Notes: a model not told the origin generated them from the letters alone. DNA of 64,000 nt from Mucilaginibacter oryzae (GCF_003148845.1 NZ_QGHA01000001.1:620001-684000), one strand, 5' to 3'; shown: positions 7,838-18,305, counted from the stretch's first letter. A program made the numbers and translations.

Positions 7838-8740
7838 TTAGTAAACTCCCTGCTGCCGCAAGCGTCGGCACAATTTGTAATTCTTAAACTCATGCAGCCT
7901 TTTCTCCCTTAAATATTCAATCATCAGCTTCGGCCTGTCGGTTTGGATGATGGTTGCGCCGTGGGCGATGATCCAGTCCCAGCTGTCTTTTTTGTTACTA
8001 TCTTCAACAGCGGTATCATCATCGTGCCCGCCGTTAAGCGAGGCCCATAAAGAGTTGATCCAAATTTTTGCACCTGTTTTGGTGATAAACTTATTATCCT
8101 TCAGTACAGCCGAGGTATCCTTTGTAAAGATAAGTTCGAAGGCGTATGGCTTCATATTTTTCAGGTAATCAACAATAACCTGTTTCGCCTCGGGTTTGTC
8201 CAAACTAATCACAGGCATATAAATAATACTGTCTATCAGTTGCGGATAGCGGGCTTTTAATTCAGGATAGCTCACTTCCGACTTAAATATAGCCTGTTTC
8301 AATGTCCCGGTTTCTTTTAGTATGGCATAGGCTTCGTTGTAAAAATCATAGCTTTTATCAAGGTTAACTTTCACACCGGTACCCTTGAGCGCCAGCATCA
8401 CCTCTTTCAAAGTGGGGATTTGATTTTTAGTTACGCGGCCTATCCCGTTTCTGAGGCCAAACTTTCTGATCTCATCAAAAGTAAAATCAGATGCTTTCCC
8501 CCTACCGTTGGTGGTACGGTTAATGGTTTCATCGTGCATAATAACGATCACACCGTCTTTAGTTTTCTTCAGGTCGAGTTCAACAATATCCACACCCATT
8601 GCCGCGGCATATTGAAAAGCGCGAAGGGAGTTTTCCGGCGCATTGCGCCAGTCGCCGCGGTGGGCGGTTACCTGGATTTTGTTTTGGGCCTTTACCGATA
8701 GTGTTACGGCAGAAGCAAGGATTAATAGTTTTAGTTTCAT
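7838..8740 (-). CDS. Secreted glycerophosphodiester phosphodiesterase (GDPD)
   Basis: A 300-residue protein with a signal peptide ending near VKAQ (residue 19). The TIM-barrel GDPD active-site residues are present: His27-Arg28 (TAHRGD), Glu36 (PENS), Glu54 and Asp56 (VELDL), His69 (MHDE), and the late IQTDRP loop. The usual reaction is hydrolysis of glycerophosphodiesters to glycerol-3-phosphate and an alcohol. It is 78 bp downstream of the GH92 gene on the same strand, in the position of a PUL enzyme, so a phosphodiester-linked glycan such as phosphomannan is a possible substrate (inference). Confidence 0.88.
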   Translation of the reverse strand: MKLKLLILASAVTLSVKAQNKIQVTAHRGDWRNAPENSLRAFQYAAAMGVDIVELDLKKTKDGVIVIMHDETINRTTNGRGKASDFTFDEIRKFGLRNGIGRVTKNQIPTLKEVMLALKGTGVKVNLDKSYDFYNEAYAILKETGTLKQAIFKSEVSYPELKARYPQLIDSIIYMPVISLDKPEAKQVIVDYLKNMKPYAFELIFTKDTSAVLKDNKFITKTGAKIWINSLWASLNGGHDDDTAVEDSNKKDSWDWIIAHGATIIQTDRPKLMIEYLREKRLHEFKNYKLCRRLRQQGVY

Positions 8741-8818
8741 TTGTTTTAAATTATTTCACCATCAAAAAATTAAGCGACTTTCTATTTTTAGCATGTTAAT
8801 TATGGCTATCCAAAACTT

Positions 8819-10903
8819 CTATTTCATTTCAATATCCGAAATCCATTGATCTGTAACACCAAACTGCTTGTTTGGCTTATCAGCAGCAATAATTATTAAA
8901 GTACCGCCCTGCATAATTTCCTGGTGCGTAAGCCAGTTACGATTCAGCTTTTTATCGTTCAATATTACTGATTGGATATATTTTCTGCCTTCCACATAAT
9001 TGGGTACGCTGATATTAAAAGTTTTACCCCCCGGCCATGTAAACGTTACCTGCTTAAACAAAGGCACATTTAAATAATAAACCGGCCAGCCCACACAAGC
9101 CGGCGAAATACCGGTAGCCGCAAACACAAACCAGGCCGACATGGCACCGGCATCATCATCCATGGTGCGCACATAAGTATCGGGCTTGTTTTGATAAATC
9201 ACATCTATAAAAGGATCGATGCCGCGGCTGTTATCATTAAAATAGTACTGCACCACGGTATCCGCAGCATATTTATGCACCATAGCCTGCGATTTCCAGG
9301 GTTGTGACGACGCATTGTACATGTAGGGAACCTGGATATCCGGCTCGTTAGCGTGGTTGTAATAATCGTTATCAAAAAAACGATCGAGTTGACCAATGTA
9401 TTCGTTCTCACCGCCCGTTAGTTCGGTTAAACCTTTAATATCAAATGGCACAAACCAACGGTACTGCCATATAGTGCCCTGGTAAAGGCCCCGGGCCGAT
9501 ACACGGTCGACATCATTTTTGGTCAGATCCTTAAAATCCCTGATCCAGTAGTCCCTGTATCCCAATGCCTTCTGCTTGTAGCGATCGCTCAGTTCTGTTT
9601 TACCCATAATAGATAGGATCTGCGAGAATGCCCAGGTATCATAACTCGACTCCAGCGCTTTATCAGGGTGCGAAAAATCCAATTTATCCACATCGGCTTT
9701 CAATGAATCGGCAATGGCGGCAAAATCAACAGGGTAACCTTTTCGGTAGGCGTCCAGCAACACAACTATGGCATGCTCGGTGCGCACCGTGTTTGATGGC
9801 TCGTGTTTGGTGGCGTAGTCCTTTTTGCCAAAACGGTACAGGTTAGCAATTGATGTGCTTATTGCTTTGTACCTGTCGGGATATAAAATGGATAACAAAG
9901 GCAACTGCGTGCGGTAATTATCCCAGATAGCCCATCCATTGTAAACGCTGTCTGTTGTTTTTTGCAGCGTACCATCGGTAGCACGATAAGTACCGTCAGG
10001 TTCTGAAACTATATAAGGAGATTGTACCGTACGATACAGCATCGAATAAAAAAGCTTTTCCCTTTCCGGGTTGCCTGTTACTTTGATACGGCTTAAAACG
10101 CTGTTCCATGCGGTACGGCTTAGTGCCTTTAGCTGCTCAGGGCTTTGATTGGTAACCGATGCTTTGGCATGCGGCACATCTACCGATGATACCGCCACAT
10201 TTACCTGCACCTGTTGCAGCTTACCGGCAATTAAAGCGGTAAGCTGATGTTCACCGCCGGGTACAAAGGTTACCGGCCTGCTAAATTTAATACAATAATA
10301 AACGCGGTAAGTGCCCACATTACAGGTAGTACGCGAATCGATCCAACCGACAATTTCATCCTTACCAAGCGTGTGTTCTTCGGCCACAAAACGGTTGGCA
10401 AGCGTGTGGCTTAAATCAATATAAAAGCCCTTTTTTTCCTGTGGGAAGGTATAATCCTCTATCCCGGAATTTTTATCGACTGCTATTTTAACCCCTATTC
10501 CGTTATCGAACGATACATTGTAATAACCGGGACCTGCCGACTCTGTAGCTTTATTTAAAACACAAGCTTTGACATCATCGCCCAAAAACGGCTTAATAAG
10601 GATATTTCCGCCGCTGCCCTGGCAACCAACACCTTCAAAACGGTTATGGGTAAAACCCAAAAACACTTTGGCTTTATACTCATAACCCATGTGCAGGTTA
10701 GGATAAGTTTGCGGTCCGATGCTCAGCATACTAAACGGAGCCGATGCCGCAGGCGACATTTGCCCATGATCGCCGGATGAGCCTACAAATACGTTTACCA
10801 CATCGGCAGGCGTTTTCCCTGCTTGCTTTTTGGTTTGTGCCGATAGATTGAATACTGTGGCTGATAAGAGAAGAAAAGAAAAAGCGATGAATGTTTTTTT
10901 CAT
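8819..10903 (-). CDS. GH92 family alpha-mannosidase, secreted
   Basis: A 694-residue protein with a signal peptide (residues 1-22, ending LSAQ). The N-terminal beta-sandwich includes VNVFVGSSGDHGQMSPAAS and FTHNRFEGVGCQGSGG; the C-terminal (alpha/alpha)6 barrel carries the family motif DDDAGAMSAWFVFAATG near residues 580-595. GH92 enzymes are calcium-dependent exo-alpha-mannosidases acting on N-glycans and fungal mannan. It follows the SusD gene by 57 bp and is the only glycoside hydrolase of this locus, so it defines the likely substrate as an alpha-mannoside. Linkage specificity cannot be read from the sequence. Confidence 0.9.
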   Translation of the reverse strand: MKKTFIAFSFLLLSATVFNLSAQTKKQAGKTPADVVNVFVGSSGDHGQMSPAASAPFSMLSIGPQTYPNLHMGYEYKAKVFLGFTHNRFEGVGCQGSGGNILIKPFLGDDVKACVLNKATESAGPGYYNVSFDNGIGVKIAVDKNSGIEDYTFPQEKKGFYIDLSHTLANRFVAEEHTLGKDEIVGWIDSRTTCNVGTYRVYYCIKFSRPVTFVPGGEHQLTALIAGKLQQVQVNVAVSSVDVPHAKASVTNQSPEQLKALSRTAWNSVLSRIKVTGNPEREKLFYSMLYRTVQSPYIVSEPDGTYRATDGTLQKTTDSVYNGWAIWDNYRTQLPLLSILYPDRYKAISTSIANLYRFGKKDYATKHEPSNTVRTEHAIVVLLDAYRKGYPVDFAAIADSLKADVDKLDFSHPDKALESSYDTWAFSQILSIMGKTELSDRYKQKALGYRDYWIRDFKDLTKNDVDRVSARGLYQGTIWQYRWFVPFDIKGLTELTGGENEYIGQLDRFFDNDYYNHANEPDIQVPYMYNASSQPWKSQAMVHKYAADTVVQYYFNDNSRGIDPFIDVIYQNKPDTYVRTMDDDAGAMSAWFVFAATGISPACVGWPVYYLNVPLFKQVTFTWPGGKTFNISVPNYVEGRKYIQSVILNDKKLNRNWLTHQEIMQGGTLIIIAADKPNKQFGVTDQWISDIEMK

Positions 10904-10960
10904 AGCGGCAAAATAAAAAAAGGAGGGGTTAGCTCCCTCCTTCCTGATATAACATCAATA

Positions 10961-12496
10961 TTAATAACCCGGGTTCTGGTACATTTTAACAGGATCAAGC
11001 TTGGTCTCGTCAAACGGAATCGGGAAGTAACGGTCTTTGGTGCTAAAGTTTGCCAGCTTAGCCAAGCCAAAATCGGTTTGTTTTTTGGCGTGGAAGTAGG
11101 CAACCAACTCCGCATCGTTAAAGGTGCGTGTTAAATCGAACCAGCGGTGGTGCTCAAAAGCCAGTTCAACCCGGCGCTCGTGCAAAATAGCCAGTTTTAA
11201 GGTTGGATATTTGGTAGCATAATCGCTGTTGGTCATCGATACAGCGTAAGATGGCATGCCTGCACGGGTACGCACCTGGTCAAGATAACCGATAGCGGCG
11301 CTGGTTTCGCCCAGGTAGTTGCTAACTTCGGCCAACGAGAGGATCACATCGGCATAACGCATCAAAATCCAGTCGTTACCGCCGTAGCCGTTTACACCTG
11401 CTTTATCGCTCGCATCCCTGAATTTGGTAACAAACCAGTCTCTCACAATAGGGTCGGTAGCAAATTTTACCGAAAAATCCATACGCGGGTCGCCGGTTTC
11501 ATACTCGTTAATCAAATCGTGTGTAACGTTGTAGCCTACGCCGGTAGATACCTTTTTCGAGTTAATGGTTTCGCCTTTAGCCTGGAAGCTACCCGCTATT
11601 GATGAATAGTAGGTTTGATCGCCCTGGATATTCTGGATCTGGAAGATCAATTCCGGACAGGTAGTTTTTTTGTTAACATCAAAAACATCAGTGTAAGGAA
11701 TAGTGTTCAAGGCACCAAAAGTACGCATGTTATAAGCAGCCAATAAATAAGTTTTGGCGTTAGTTAGGTTAGCGGTACGGTTTGCCTGATCTAAAGTAGT
11801 AGCCATGGTAAGGTACACCTGGCCCAACAGGAAGTTAGCAGCCGCTTTTGAGGCACGGCCGGTTGGAGCCTGCAGATTAGGCAGCGGGCTGTTAGTGATC
11901 ACATCCGTTAAATCGGCAATAATCTGTTTATAAATCAGATCCTGTTTTACGCGGTAGGTTACGGCCGCAACATCAGCCGAGTTTAACAATTGTTTGGTAA
12001 CCAAAGGCACATCGCCCCAGGTACGCACAATATCAAAGTAAATGAAAGCGCGCAAGAACTTAGCCTCGGCAGTGTATTGCAACTTCTGATTATTATCAGC
12101 AAATGTCACCCTGTCTATATTCGACAATACGGAGTTTGCACGGGTTACAGTACCGAACATAGAAACCCAGTGGCTTTTAAGGTAAGTGTTGCTTGGTAAA
12201 ATTGAAAAATCGCCAAACTGGAAAGGCTCACCCGCGTTCGATTGGTTATCCTGTGTACCCGTATCGTCAGATCGTTGGTCGGTCCACAAATCGCTGGTTT
12301 CGCCAACGTTGTTACCGCTGCGTAATGATTGGTAAATTCCATTCACAGCCAACAATACATCATTAGGAGTTTTATAACTCGCGGCAACGCCTATAGCGTT
12401 GGGATCACTTTCATTTAAAAAGTCTTTTTTGCAAGACGGGCTGATTGCCACAACTGCCGCAAGGCAGGCCATGGCTATAAATTTCTTATTCATCAT
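10961..12496 (-). CDS. SusD/RagB family outer-membrane lipoprotein (mannoside locus)
   Basis: A 511-residue protein with a lipoprotein signal (ISPSC, Cys22) and the SusD helical TPR scaffold: LRAFIYFDIVRTWGDVPLV around residues 148-166 and a C-terminal half with LHERRVELAFEHHRWFDLTR and the closing RYFPIP...NPGY. It acts as the lid of the SusC transporter, capturing oligosaccharide at the cell surface. The stop lies 22 bp before it from its SusC partner on the same transcript, and the GH92 gene follows. Confidence 0.93.
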   Translation of the reverse strand: MMNKKFIAMACLAAVVAISPSCKKDFLNESDPNAIGVAASYKTPNDVLLAVNGIYQSLRSGNNVGETSDLWTDQRSDDTGTQDNQSNAGEPFQFGDFSILPSNTYLKSHWVSMFGTVTRANSVLSNIDRVTFADNNQKLQYTAEAKFLRAFIYFDIVRTWGDVPLVTKQLLNSADVAAVTYRVKQDLIYKQIIADLTDVITNSPLPNLQAPTGRASKAAANFLLGQVYLTMATTLDQANRTANLTNAKTYLLAAYNMRTFGALNTIPYTDVFDVNKKTTCPELIFQIQNIQGDQTYYSSIAGSFQAKGETINSKKVSTGVGYNVTHDLINEYETGDPRMDFSVKFATDPIVRDWFVTKFRDASDKAGVNGYGGNDWILMRYADVILSLAEVSNYLGETSAAIGYLDQVRTRAGMPSYAVSMTNSDYATKYPTLKLAILHERRVELAFEHHRWFDLTRTFNDAELVAYFHAKKQTDFGLAKLANFSTKDRYFPIPFDETKLDPVKMYQNPGY

Positions 12497-12518
12497 CTAT
12501 ATCTCTTTAAAAAATTTA

Positions 12519-15500
12519 TTAAAAAGTAACATTTACACCTAAGTTGTACGACCTAACCAGCGGATAGGTACCATAATCAATACCCGGCGCAAGGTTGGCA
12601 GGCTGCGTATTGTTGGTTGCGGCACCCGAGTAGTTGTAATCAACATCAGGGTTATAGCCTTTATATTTGGTGATGGTAAAGGCATTCACCACGCTTGCAA
12701 ACACACGTGCTCTGCTAAGGCCCAACGTGTTTTGCAAAAAGTTAGGCAGGGTATAACCTAAAGTAAGGTTGGTACAACGCAGGTATGAGCCGCTTTGCAG
12801 GTAAAAGCTTGATAAACGGGTGCTGTTGCTTTGTGTACCGGCACGTGAAGCACGGTAAAATGAGCCATCGCCAGGTTGAGCTTCGCTGCGGTAACGGTTT
12901 GCAACGTTAGCATACTGGTTGCCCGAACCTTCGCCATTGTACAGATAGTAATCCTGGCCATCAAGAATCTGGTTACCATACGAACCGTTGAAAGAAGAGC
13001 TGAAGTCAAAATGCTTATAAGTAGCGTTGAAGCCAAAACCATAAGTAAATTTGGCGTAAGGCGTACCTATAATGGTTTTATCGGCGTCATTCACTTTGCC
13101 ATCGCCGTTGGTATCAACAAACCATAAATCGCCCGGCTTAAGCGGATTACTTGATGAAGCCGATGGGGCAACTTTGTTAACGTTTTCGGGGGTTACAATA
13201 CCACCTACTTTAAAGCCGTAAAACATACCTATAGGCTGCCCGTTGGTAGTAATACTGGTTAGGTATGAACGCTCGGCGCCGTTAATGATAATATTGTTTT
13301 GAGCAGGTAAGCCGATAACTTTATTACGGTTTACATTGATGTTACCGGAAGCACCCAAAGTAAAATCTTTAGTGGTGATTATTTTGCCATCCAACTGAAC
13401 ATCGAAACCGGTGTTACGGATTTTTGAACCTTTTAAGTTGGTTAAGATAGTAGTACTGCCTGAAATAGCCGAGATGGGCTTGTTATAAAGCAAATCGCCG
13501 GAGTTACTGAGGTAATAGTTGGCGATAATTTGTAAACGGCCTTTAAACAAACCGATATCAGTACCGAAGTTATATTGCGAAGTGGTTTCCCAGCTTAAGG
13601 TATTATCCTGGATACCGCCCGGATAGGTAGCAGTAACAATGCCGCCGTTTAACACAGTACCTGTAGGCGAAGCCAATGTTTGCGCTATGCGATAGTTACC
13701 AATGTTGTAGTTACCGCTTTTACCCCAGCTTGCACGGATTTTAACTGTCGACTGGTCGCCAAGGAAATCGTGATAAAATGGCTCGCTTGATAGGTTCCAG
13801 CCGGCAGATACCGATGGGAAATAACCATATTTATTAGCCGGACCGAAACGTGACGAACCATCGGCACGGAACGAACCGATCAGGAAGTATTTACCATCAT
13901 AGCTGTAGCTTGCGCGACCTAAGTAGGACAGCAAGGTGTAAGCGCTTTTTGCAGCCGAGTTAAGGGTAAAGAATGCAGGATCAGCACCTTTGTTCGAAAT
14001 TTCAGGAATGTTATCATTCTGGAAACCAGAAGCGCGTACGCTGATGTAATCGCCGGTGGTACGTTGCGCGGTATAACCGCCCAATAAGTTTAAACGGTGT
14101 TTACCAAATACCTTATCATAGTTTAAGGTAAACTCGGCAAGCCTGTCGTTTACAATGTTGTCCGAAGCCTGGGCGTTTGCTGCCAGGATAGATTGCTGCG
14201 ATCCCGGAGGGAATGCACCGCTGCTTAAAGTTGTGGGATAATAGTAATCATATTTTTCGGTGTAGGTGGAAGTACCCAGGTTCACCTTAAAGTTTAAGCC
14301 CGACAGGATATTGTAGGTAACGTTTGCATTGTAGTTGCTACGGTAGCCTTTACGGTTAATTTTAACACGCTCGGCCAAAGCAACCGGGTTTTCAATGCCC
14401 TGGTAACCATACTGGGTTGAACCGGCAGCCTCAACGTTGGTTTGCAATGAACCATCCGGGTTGTAAGCAGGTAAATAAGGCATGTAAATAAGAGCGCCTA
14501 AAATGGGGCCGTGATCAAAACGGCCTTCCTGGGTTTCCTGGTTGGTGTTTTGGGTATAAGATATATTGGCAGCAACGTGCAGCCTTTTGCTTACATCTCC
14601 CTCAACATTGGTACGAAAATTATACCGCTGCTGGCCGGTGGTAACAATAATACCGGCCTGGTTTTGGTACGAACCGCTTACATAGTAGCGGATGCCGTTT
14701 GATGCTCCCGAAAACGAAAGGGTATGTTTTTGCATAAACGCGTTGCGGTACAATTCGTCCTGCCAATCGGTATTTACGGTTTGTTTGATTGGCGTTTGGC
14801 TGCTGAAATTGTATAATCCATCAGGGATGCTTACACTGCCCGAGTTACCCACGTTGGCCACACGGGTAGCATTGTTATCAGAGTACATGGCATCGCTCCA
14901 GGTATGGCCGCTGTTAACCCAAAGGTCGTGGTAAGCATTGTTACGGCCATCAATAACCAGCAAAGCAGCCTGATCGGCATTTAACAATTTCACTTTTTTG
15001 GCAAGCTGGTCTATACCTGTTTGTACATCATATTCAAAACGGCCTTTGCCTTCTTTACCTTTTTTGGTGGTGATCAAAACTACACCGCCCGATGCGCGTG
15101 AACCGTAAATAGCAGCCGAAGCAGCATCCTTCAAAATGTCGATGCTTTCGATATCATCAGGGTTAATGTAAATATCATTACCTGCGGGGTAACCATCAAT
15201 TACATACAAAGGATCGGAACTGGCGTTGAATGAGCCAACACCCCTAACCCTTATTTTAGGGCTGGTGTACGGCGCACCGCTGGTTTGCGATACCTGAACG
15301 CCCGATACTTTACCAACCAGCGCCTGGCCCAGTGTAGGCGCAGACAGGTTGAGGTCGCTTGATTTAACACTTGCGATAGCACCTGTTACATCGCTTTTAC
15401 GGATGGTTTGGTAACCGATAGCAACCACCTCGTTGAGCATGTTGGCCTTCGGCTTCATTTTTACGTTGATGGTTGATGAACCGCCAACGGTTACTTCCTG

Positions 15501-15794
15501 CTGCTCATAACCTACAAAGTTAAAAACCAGCACCGCGCCTTCTTCGGCATTGATAACAAATTTACCGGATGTGTTAGTGGCGGTACCTTTATCGGTACCT
15601 TTTACGCGTACAGATACGCCCGGTAAAGGGAGATTGGCTTCATCTACCACTGTACCGGTAATCTGTGCTACAGCTACATGTGTAAAGTTTTTAATCGAAG
15701 CGTTTGAGATAAAAGGTTTTAGTAAAACCAGACAAAATAAAACAGGAATCAAAAAAAACCTGCTCAAAAGATTTGGAATAATCTTTTTATTCAT
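12519..15794 (-). CDS. SusC/RagA TonB-dependent outer-membrane transporter (mannoside locus)
   Basis: A 1091-residue protein: signal peptide (about residues 1-32), CarboxypepD_reg-like domain (ITGTVVDEANLPLPGVSV, about 45-115), plug domain with VRGVGSFNASSDPLYVIDGYP, SIDILKDAASAAIYGSRASG and VVLITTKKGK (about 120-245), then a 22-strand barrel ending in the aromatic NLGVNVTF. It imports oligosaccharide through a SusD-gated channel. It lacks the N-terminal STN signalling domain, and no sigma/FecR pair or hybrid sensor is adjacent, so local control is not apparent. It is the first gene of the SusC-SusD-GH92-GDPD operon. Confidence 0.95.
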   Translation of the reverse strand: MNKKIIPNLLSRFFLIPVLFCLVLLKPFISNASIKNFTHVAVAQITGTVVDEANLPLPGVSVRVKGTDKGTATNTSGKFVINAEEGAVLVFNFVGYEQQEVTVGGSSTINVKMKPKANMLNEVVAIGYQTIRKSDVTGAIASVKSSDLNLSAPTLGQALVGKVSGVQVSQTSGAPYTSPKIRVRGVGSFNASSDPLYVIDGYPAGNDIYINPDDIESIDILKDAASAAIYGSRASGGVVLITTKKGKEGKGRFEYDVQTGIDQLAKKVKLLNADQAALLVIDGRNNAYHDLWVNSGHTWSDAMYSDNNATRVANVGNSGSVSIPDGLYNFSSQTPIKQTVNTDWQDELYRNAFMQKHTLSFSGASNGIRYYVSGSYQNQAGIIVTTGQQRYNFRTNVEGDVSKRLHVAANISYTQNTNQETQEGRFDHGPILGALIYMPYLPAYNPDGSLQTNVEAAGSTQYGYQGIENPVALAERVKINRKGYRSNYNANVTYNILSGLNFKVNLGTSTYTEKYDYYYPTTLSSGAFPPGSQQSILAANAQASDNIVNDRLAEFTLNYDKVFGKHRLNLLGGYTAQRTTGDYISVRASGFQNDNIPEISNKGADPAFFTLNSAAKSAYTLLSYLGRASYSYDGKYFLIGSFRADGSSRFGPANKYGYFPSVSAGWNLSSEPFYHDFLGDQSTVKIRASWGKSGNYNIGNYRIAQTLASPTGTVLNGGIVTATYPGGIQDNTLSWETTSQYNFGTDIGLFKGRLQIIANYYLSNSGDLLYNKPISAISGSTTILTNLKGSKIRNTGFDVQLDGKIITTKDFTLGASGNINVNRNKVIGLPAQNNIIINGAERSYLTSITTNGQPIGMFYGFKVGGIVTPENVNKVAPSASSSNPLKPGDLWFVDTNGDGKVNDADKTIIGTPYAKFTYGFGFNATYKHFDFSSSFNGSYGNQILDGQDYYLYNGEGSGNQYANVANRYRSEAQPGDGSFYRASRAGTQSNSTRLSSFYLQSGSYLRCTNLTLGYTLPNFLQNTLGLSRARVFASVVNAFTITKYKGYNPDVDYNYSGAATNNTQPANLAPGIDYGTYPLVRSYNLGVNVTF

Positions 15795-16170
15795 ATTTTT
15801 AAAATTGATTGTTGAAAAAAATGACTTAAAGCCTTGGACCGCTTATGAGTTATTTGACAATTGACCGGACCAGGTGAGTGTTAGCGCATTCACCGGTTCT
15901 TGATTGATCGCCGGGTTCGATATTAAATTGTTGTTAATGTTACATAGGCGAATATTTTTAAAATTAAAAAGCAAATATTAACGATTTAATAATTATTATT
16001 TCGTTATCATTAAACAATATAAGCAATCAGTTATCTACGTTGCAATAGTGGCAACAAAACTAAAGTAGCCACCTTAAGAAACAGACACCCAATCGTTAAC
16101 TTTATATTAACAAATCAGCAAAAAACGGCTGTCTGTATGCAGGTATTTTACTTTGTCTTTTTACCGCCAA
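15795..16170. promoter_or_regulatory. Leader region of the mannoside operon (no gene)
   Basis: This 376-bp AT-rich gap must hold the promoter of the minus-strand SusC operon. The only structure seen is an imperfect inverted repeat, GGTGAGTG at 15873-15880 facing CATTCACC at 15887-15894 (one mismatch), about 80-100 bp upstream of the SusC start, which could be an operator. No convincing TAnnTTTG element was found on the minus strand near the gene. Confidence 0.35.
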
Positions 16171-17046
16171 CTACCATAAAGTACTCGTGAAGTTCACGTT
16201 ATTTTTGCGTGATGAGGTAACGGCAATCCCTTTTTGGTTATCACCCAAAAATGAAAATCCTTCCAGTTCGTCAGCCCTGTCAATACTGTTAACCTCGCTG
16301 ATAACTACCTGCTTGCCGGTTTCGACAGATTTTTTCAGATCGACATAGGTAAACCTCCACTGGCGGCCTTCATGTTTGTTCTGGATCAATACCAAAACGC
16401 CTTTATCAGCCTTCCAGAATAGGTTTTGCACCCAGGGTGTGCAGGTAAATTTTTTGTACAGCACACCAGGCTCTTTGGTACTTTTGGCGGCAGCCAGCCT
16501 TTCCGGGTCGTAGAGCCGCACTTCATTGCCATGGTCGCCATAATCGGCGGTGGCTACATACCACTTATTATTATATTTAATATACTCGGGGCGGGTGCCC
16601 TGAATACAGGCATTATCTTCAATGGTGTTGATCAGGTTGCCGTCTAACGTTCCGGTTTTAAGCAATCCTTTCCAGTTTACATTATAAATAACCGCGCGCC
16701 ATTGTGTACCGGCAGCGTTTAACCGGATGGAGTTACCGATAAAGGTTGGCCCTACCCCATTGTAAGCTATCCCGGTTGGGTGGTTAATCACATCCTGCCC
16801 GTTTTGGGTTAACTTGCATTCTTTATGCTGATACATGAGGCTATCGTGATCCAGCTTAAACTCGCGGATTATGCCCACTTCCCTGTCGCCATATAAAAAG
16901 ATGCGGCCGTTTTGGTAGGAGATCCCCTGGCAGGCACCTAACGAATCGACGGTGATGGCTTTATCCAGCTTTTGTTCAATTGTCCCGGTGGCAATGCTGC
17001 CCATACCCAATACGGCAGCTACAATAGTTAACGTAAGTTTTTGCAT
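16171..17046 (-). CDS. Secreted protein of unknown function, possibly beta-propeller
   Basis: A 291-residue protein with a short N-terminal hydrophobic signal (AAVLGMGSIATGT). The body has repeated strand-turn patterns typical of a propeller: GISYQNGRIFLYGD, PTGIAYNGVGPTFIGNSI, RPEYIKYNNKWYVATADYGD and LEGFSFLGDNQKGIAVTS. No catalytic motif or named family is recognised. It starts 11 bp after the YdcF-type gene on the same strand, so the two are almost certainly cotranscribed and may act together in the periplasm (inference). Confidence 0.75.
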   Translation of the reverse strand: MQKLTLTIVAAVLGMGSIATGTIEQKLDKAITVDSLGACQGISYQNGRIFLYGDREVGIIREFKLDHDSLMYQHKECKLTQNGQDVINHPTGIAYNGVGPTFIGNSIRLNAAGTQWRAVIYNVNWKGLLKTGTLDGNLINTIEDNACIQGTRPEYIKYNNKWYVATADYGDHGNEVRLYDPERLAAAKSTKEPGVLYKKFTCTPWVQNLFWKADKGVLVLIQNKHEGRQWRFTYVDLKKSVETGKQVVISEVNSIDRADELEGFSFLGDNQKGIAVTSSRKNNVNFTSTLW

Positions 17047-17057
17047 AGGTGTTGATC

Positions 17058-18305
17058 TTAACGTGGATCGAGCGGTTCGTCGTTGTCAATTTGTTTGGCT
17101 TCCTCAACCGGATAGTATTCAACCTCGGTTTCCGAATTACGCCTGGCCAATTTATAAGGCACATAGTTCAGCTCCTTCTGGCAACGTGCATCCATCGTCA
17201 TGATAAAATCTGTTTGTGATTTATCGGTAACCACAATACCCGGCTTATCTGCAGGGAAACCATATTTATACAGCAACCTCGCGGCGTTACGCATATTGGT
17301 GGTGGTGTGGCGGGCATGGGGCTCAATAATCACTACGTTTTCGGGGATATGCAAAACCGAAACGAGGTAACGTTTCATCTCTTCGGCCTCGTTGTATTTG
17401 GTTTTATAAGGATGTACCCGCCCGCCCGATACGATAATGAAAGGCGCTTTGCCCGCATTGTATTCCTGTACGGCTAAGCGGCAGCGCAGCATACCCTCGC
17501 CGCTTAAAGGCGATGTTATATTATCGGGACCGGCACCCGGTACTAAAATGTTTGAATATGGATAGTTAGCCCATTTAATAGTTTTCACCCTGCTGAAAGC
17601 AGGTTTATTGGCGTTGGCTTCCATCGGCTCGTACTCGGCCGGGTTCTGGCGCTCATTGATCTGTAAATACAACAACGCGGCCTGCATCGACGGTTCGAAA
17701 AATAGTTTGGTGTTTTTAACATCCCCTGCCAGTGTCGCGTTCACATCATACATTAAAGTATAATAAGCCCTTGCCTTCACATTATAGCTGATCGAATCGA
17801 TCTGCGGGTAATTAGGCTTTTTACCTTCGGCATAAACACCTATGGTGTAATTAATACCGTTGGCATCCTGTTCCCAGGCTTTTACCAGTAGTTGTGCCGG
17901 GCTTACATTTTTATATAAACTATAACAGCCCGATGGGACCAGTTTTGCTTTCACTAAACGATCGAGCGCGTTACCTGGTTTATACAAGGCAGTTAGGCGC
18001 GTACCAACGGATGAAATTTCATCAACAGATAATTTTACTACTGCACTAAGGCATGAAGCATCTTTGCAATTGGCAAGCGAAGCGTTTAAATCGCTTAATT
18101 TCTTTCGGGTAAGTTCCGCCAGTTCGGCATCGCCTTTTAACAGGTTACTCACTTCTGCATCCTGTTCAAACAAACTGAGCAGGTAGTAATTTTTAACTTT
18201 TACATAGTCAACGGCTTGAGCTTTCACAAGGGCTTTACCCGGGGCCTGGGCAAACAAACTAAAGCTGCTAAAGCAAAGCAGCAACGGCAGTAGAACTTTC
18301 TTCAT
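17058..18305 (-). CDS. YdcF/ElyC-type (DUF218) protein with N-terminal extension, secreted
   Basis: A 415-residue protein with a signal peptide (ends FAQA, about residue 21). The C-terminal half (about 240-400) is a DUF218 domain with VSGGRVHPYKTKYNEAEEM, VIIEPHARHTTTNMRNAARL and a VVTDKSQTDF segment. DUF218 proteins (ElyC, SanA, YdcF) are linked to envelope integrity and vancomycin tolerance. The N-terminal about 200 residues are not recognised and make it about twice the length of YdcF. First gene of a two-gene operon with the propeller-like protein. Confidence 0.8.
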   Translation of the reverse strand: MKKVLLPLLLCFSSFSLFAQAPGKALVKAQAVDYVKVKNYYLLSLFEQDAEVSNLLKGDAELAELTRKKLSDLNASLANCKDASCLSAVVKLSVDEISSVGTRLTALYKPGNALDRLVKAKLVPSGCYSLYKNVSPAQLLVKAWEQDANGINYTIGVYAEGKKPNYPQIDSISYNVKARAYYTLMYDVNATLAGDVKNTKLFFEPSMQAALLYLQINERQNPAEYEPMEANANKPAFSRVKTIKWANYPYSNILVPGAGPDNITSPLSGEGMLRCRLAVQEYNAGKAPFIIVSGGRVHPYKTKYNEAEEMKRYLVSVLHIPENVVIIEPHARHTTTNMRNAARLLYKYGFPADKPGIVVTDKSQTDFIMTMDARCQKELNYVPYKLARRNSETEVEYYPVEEAKQIDNDEPLDPR

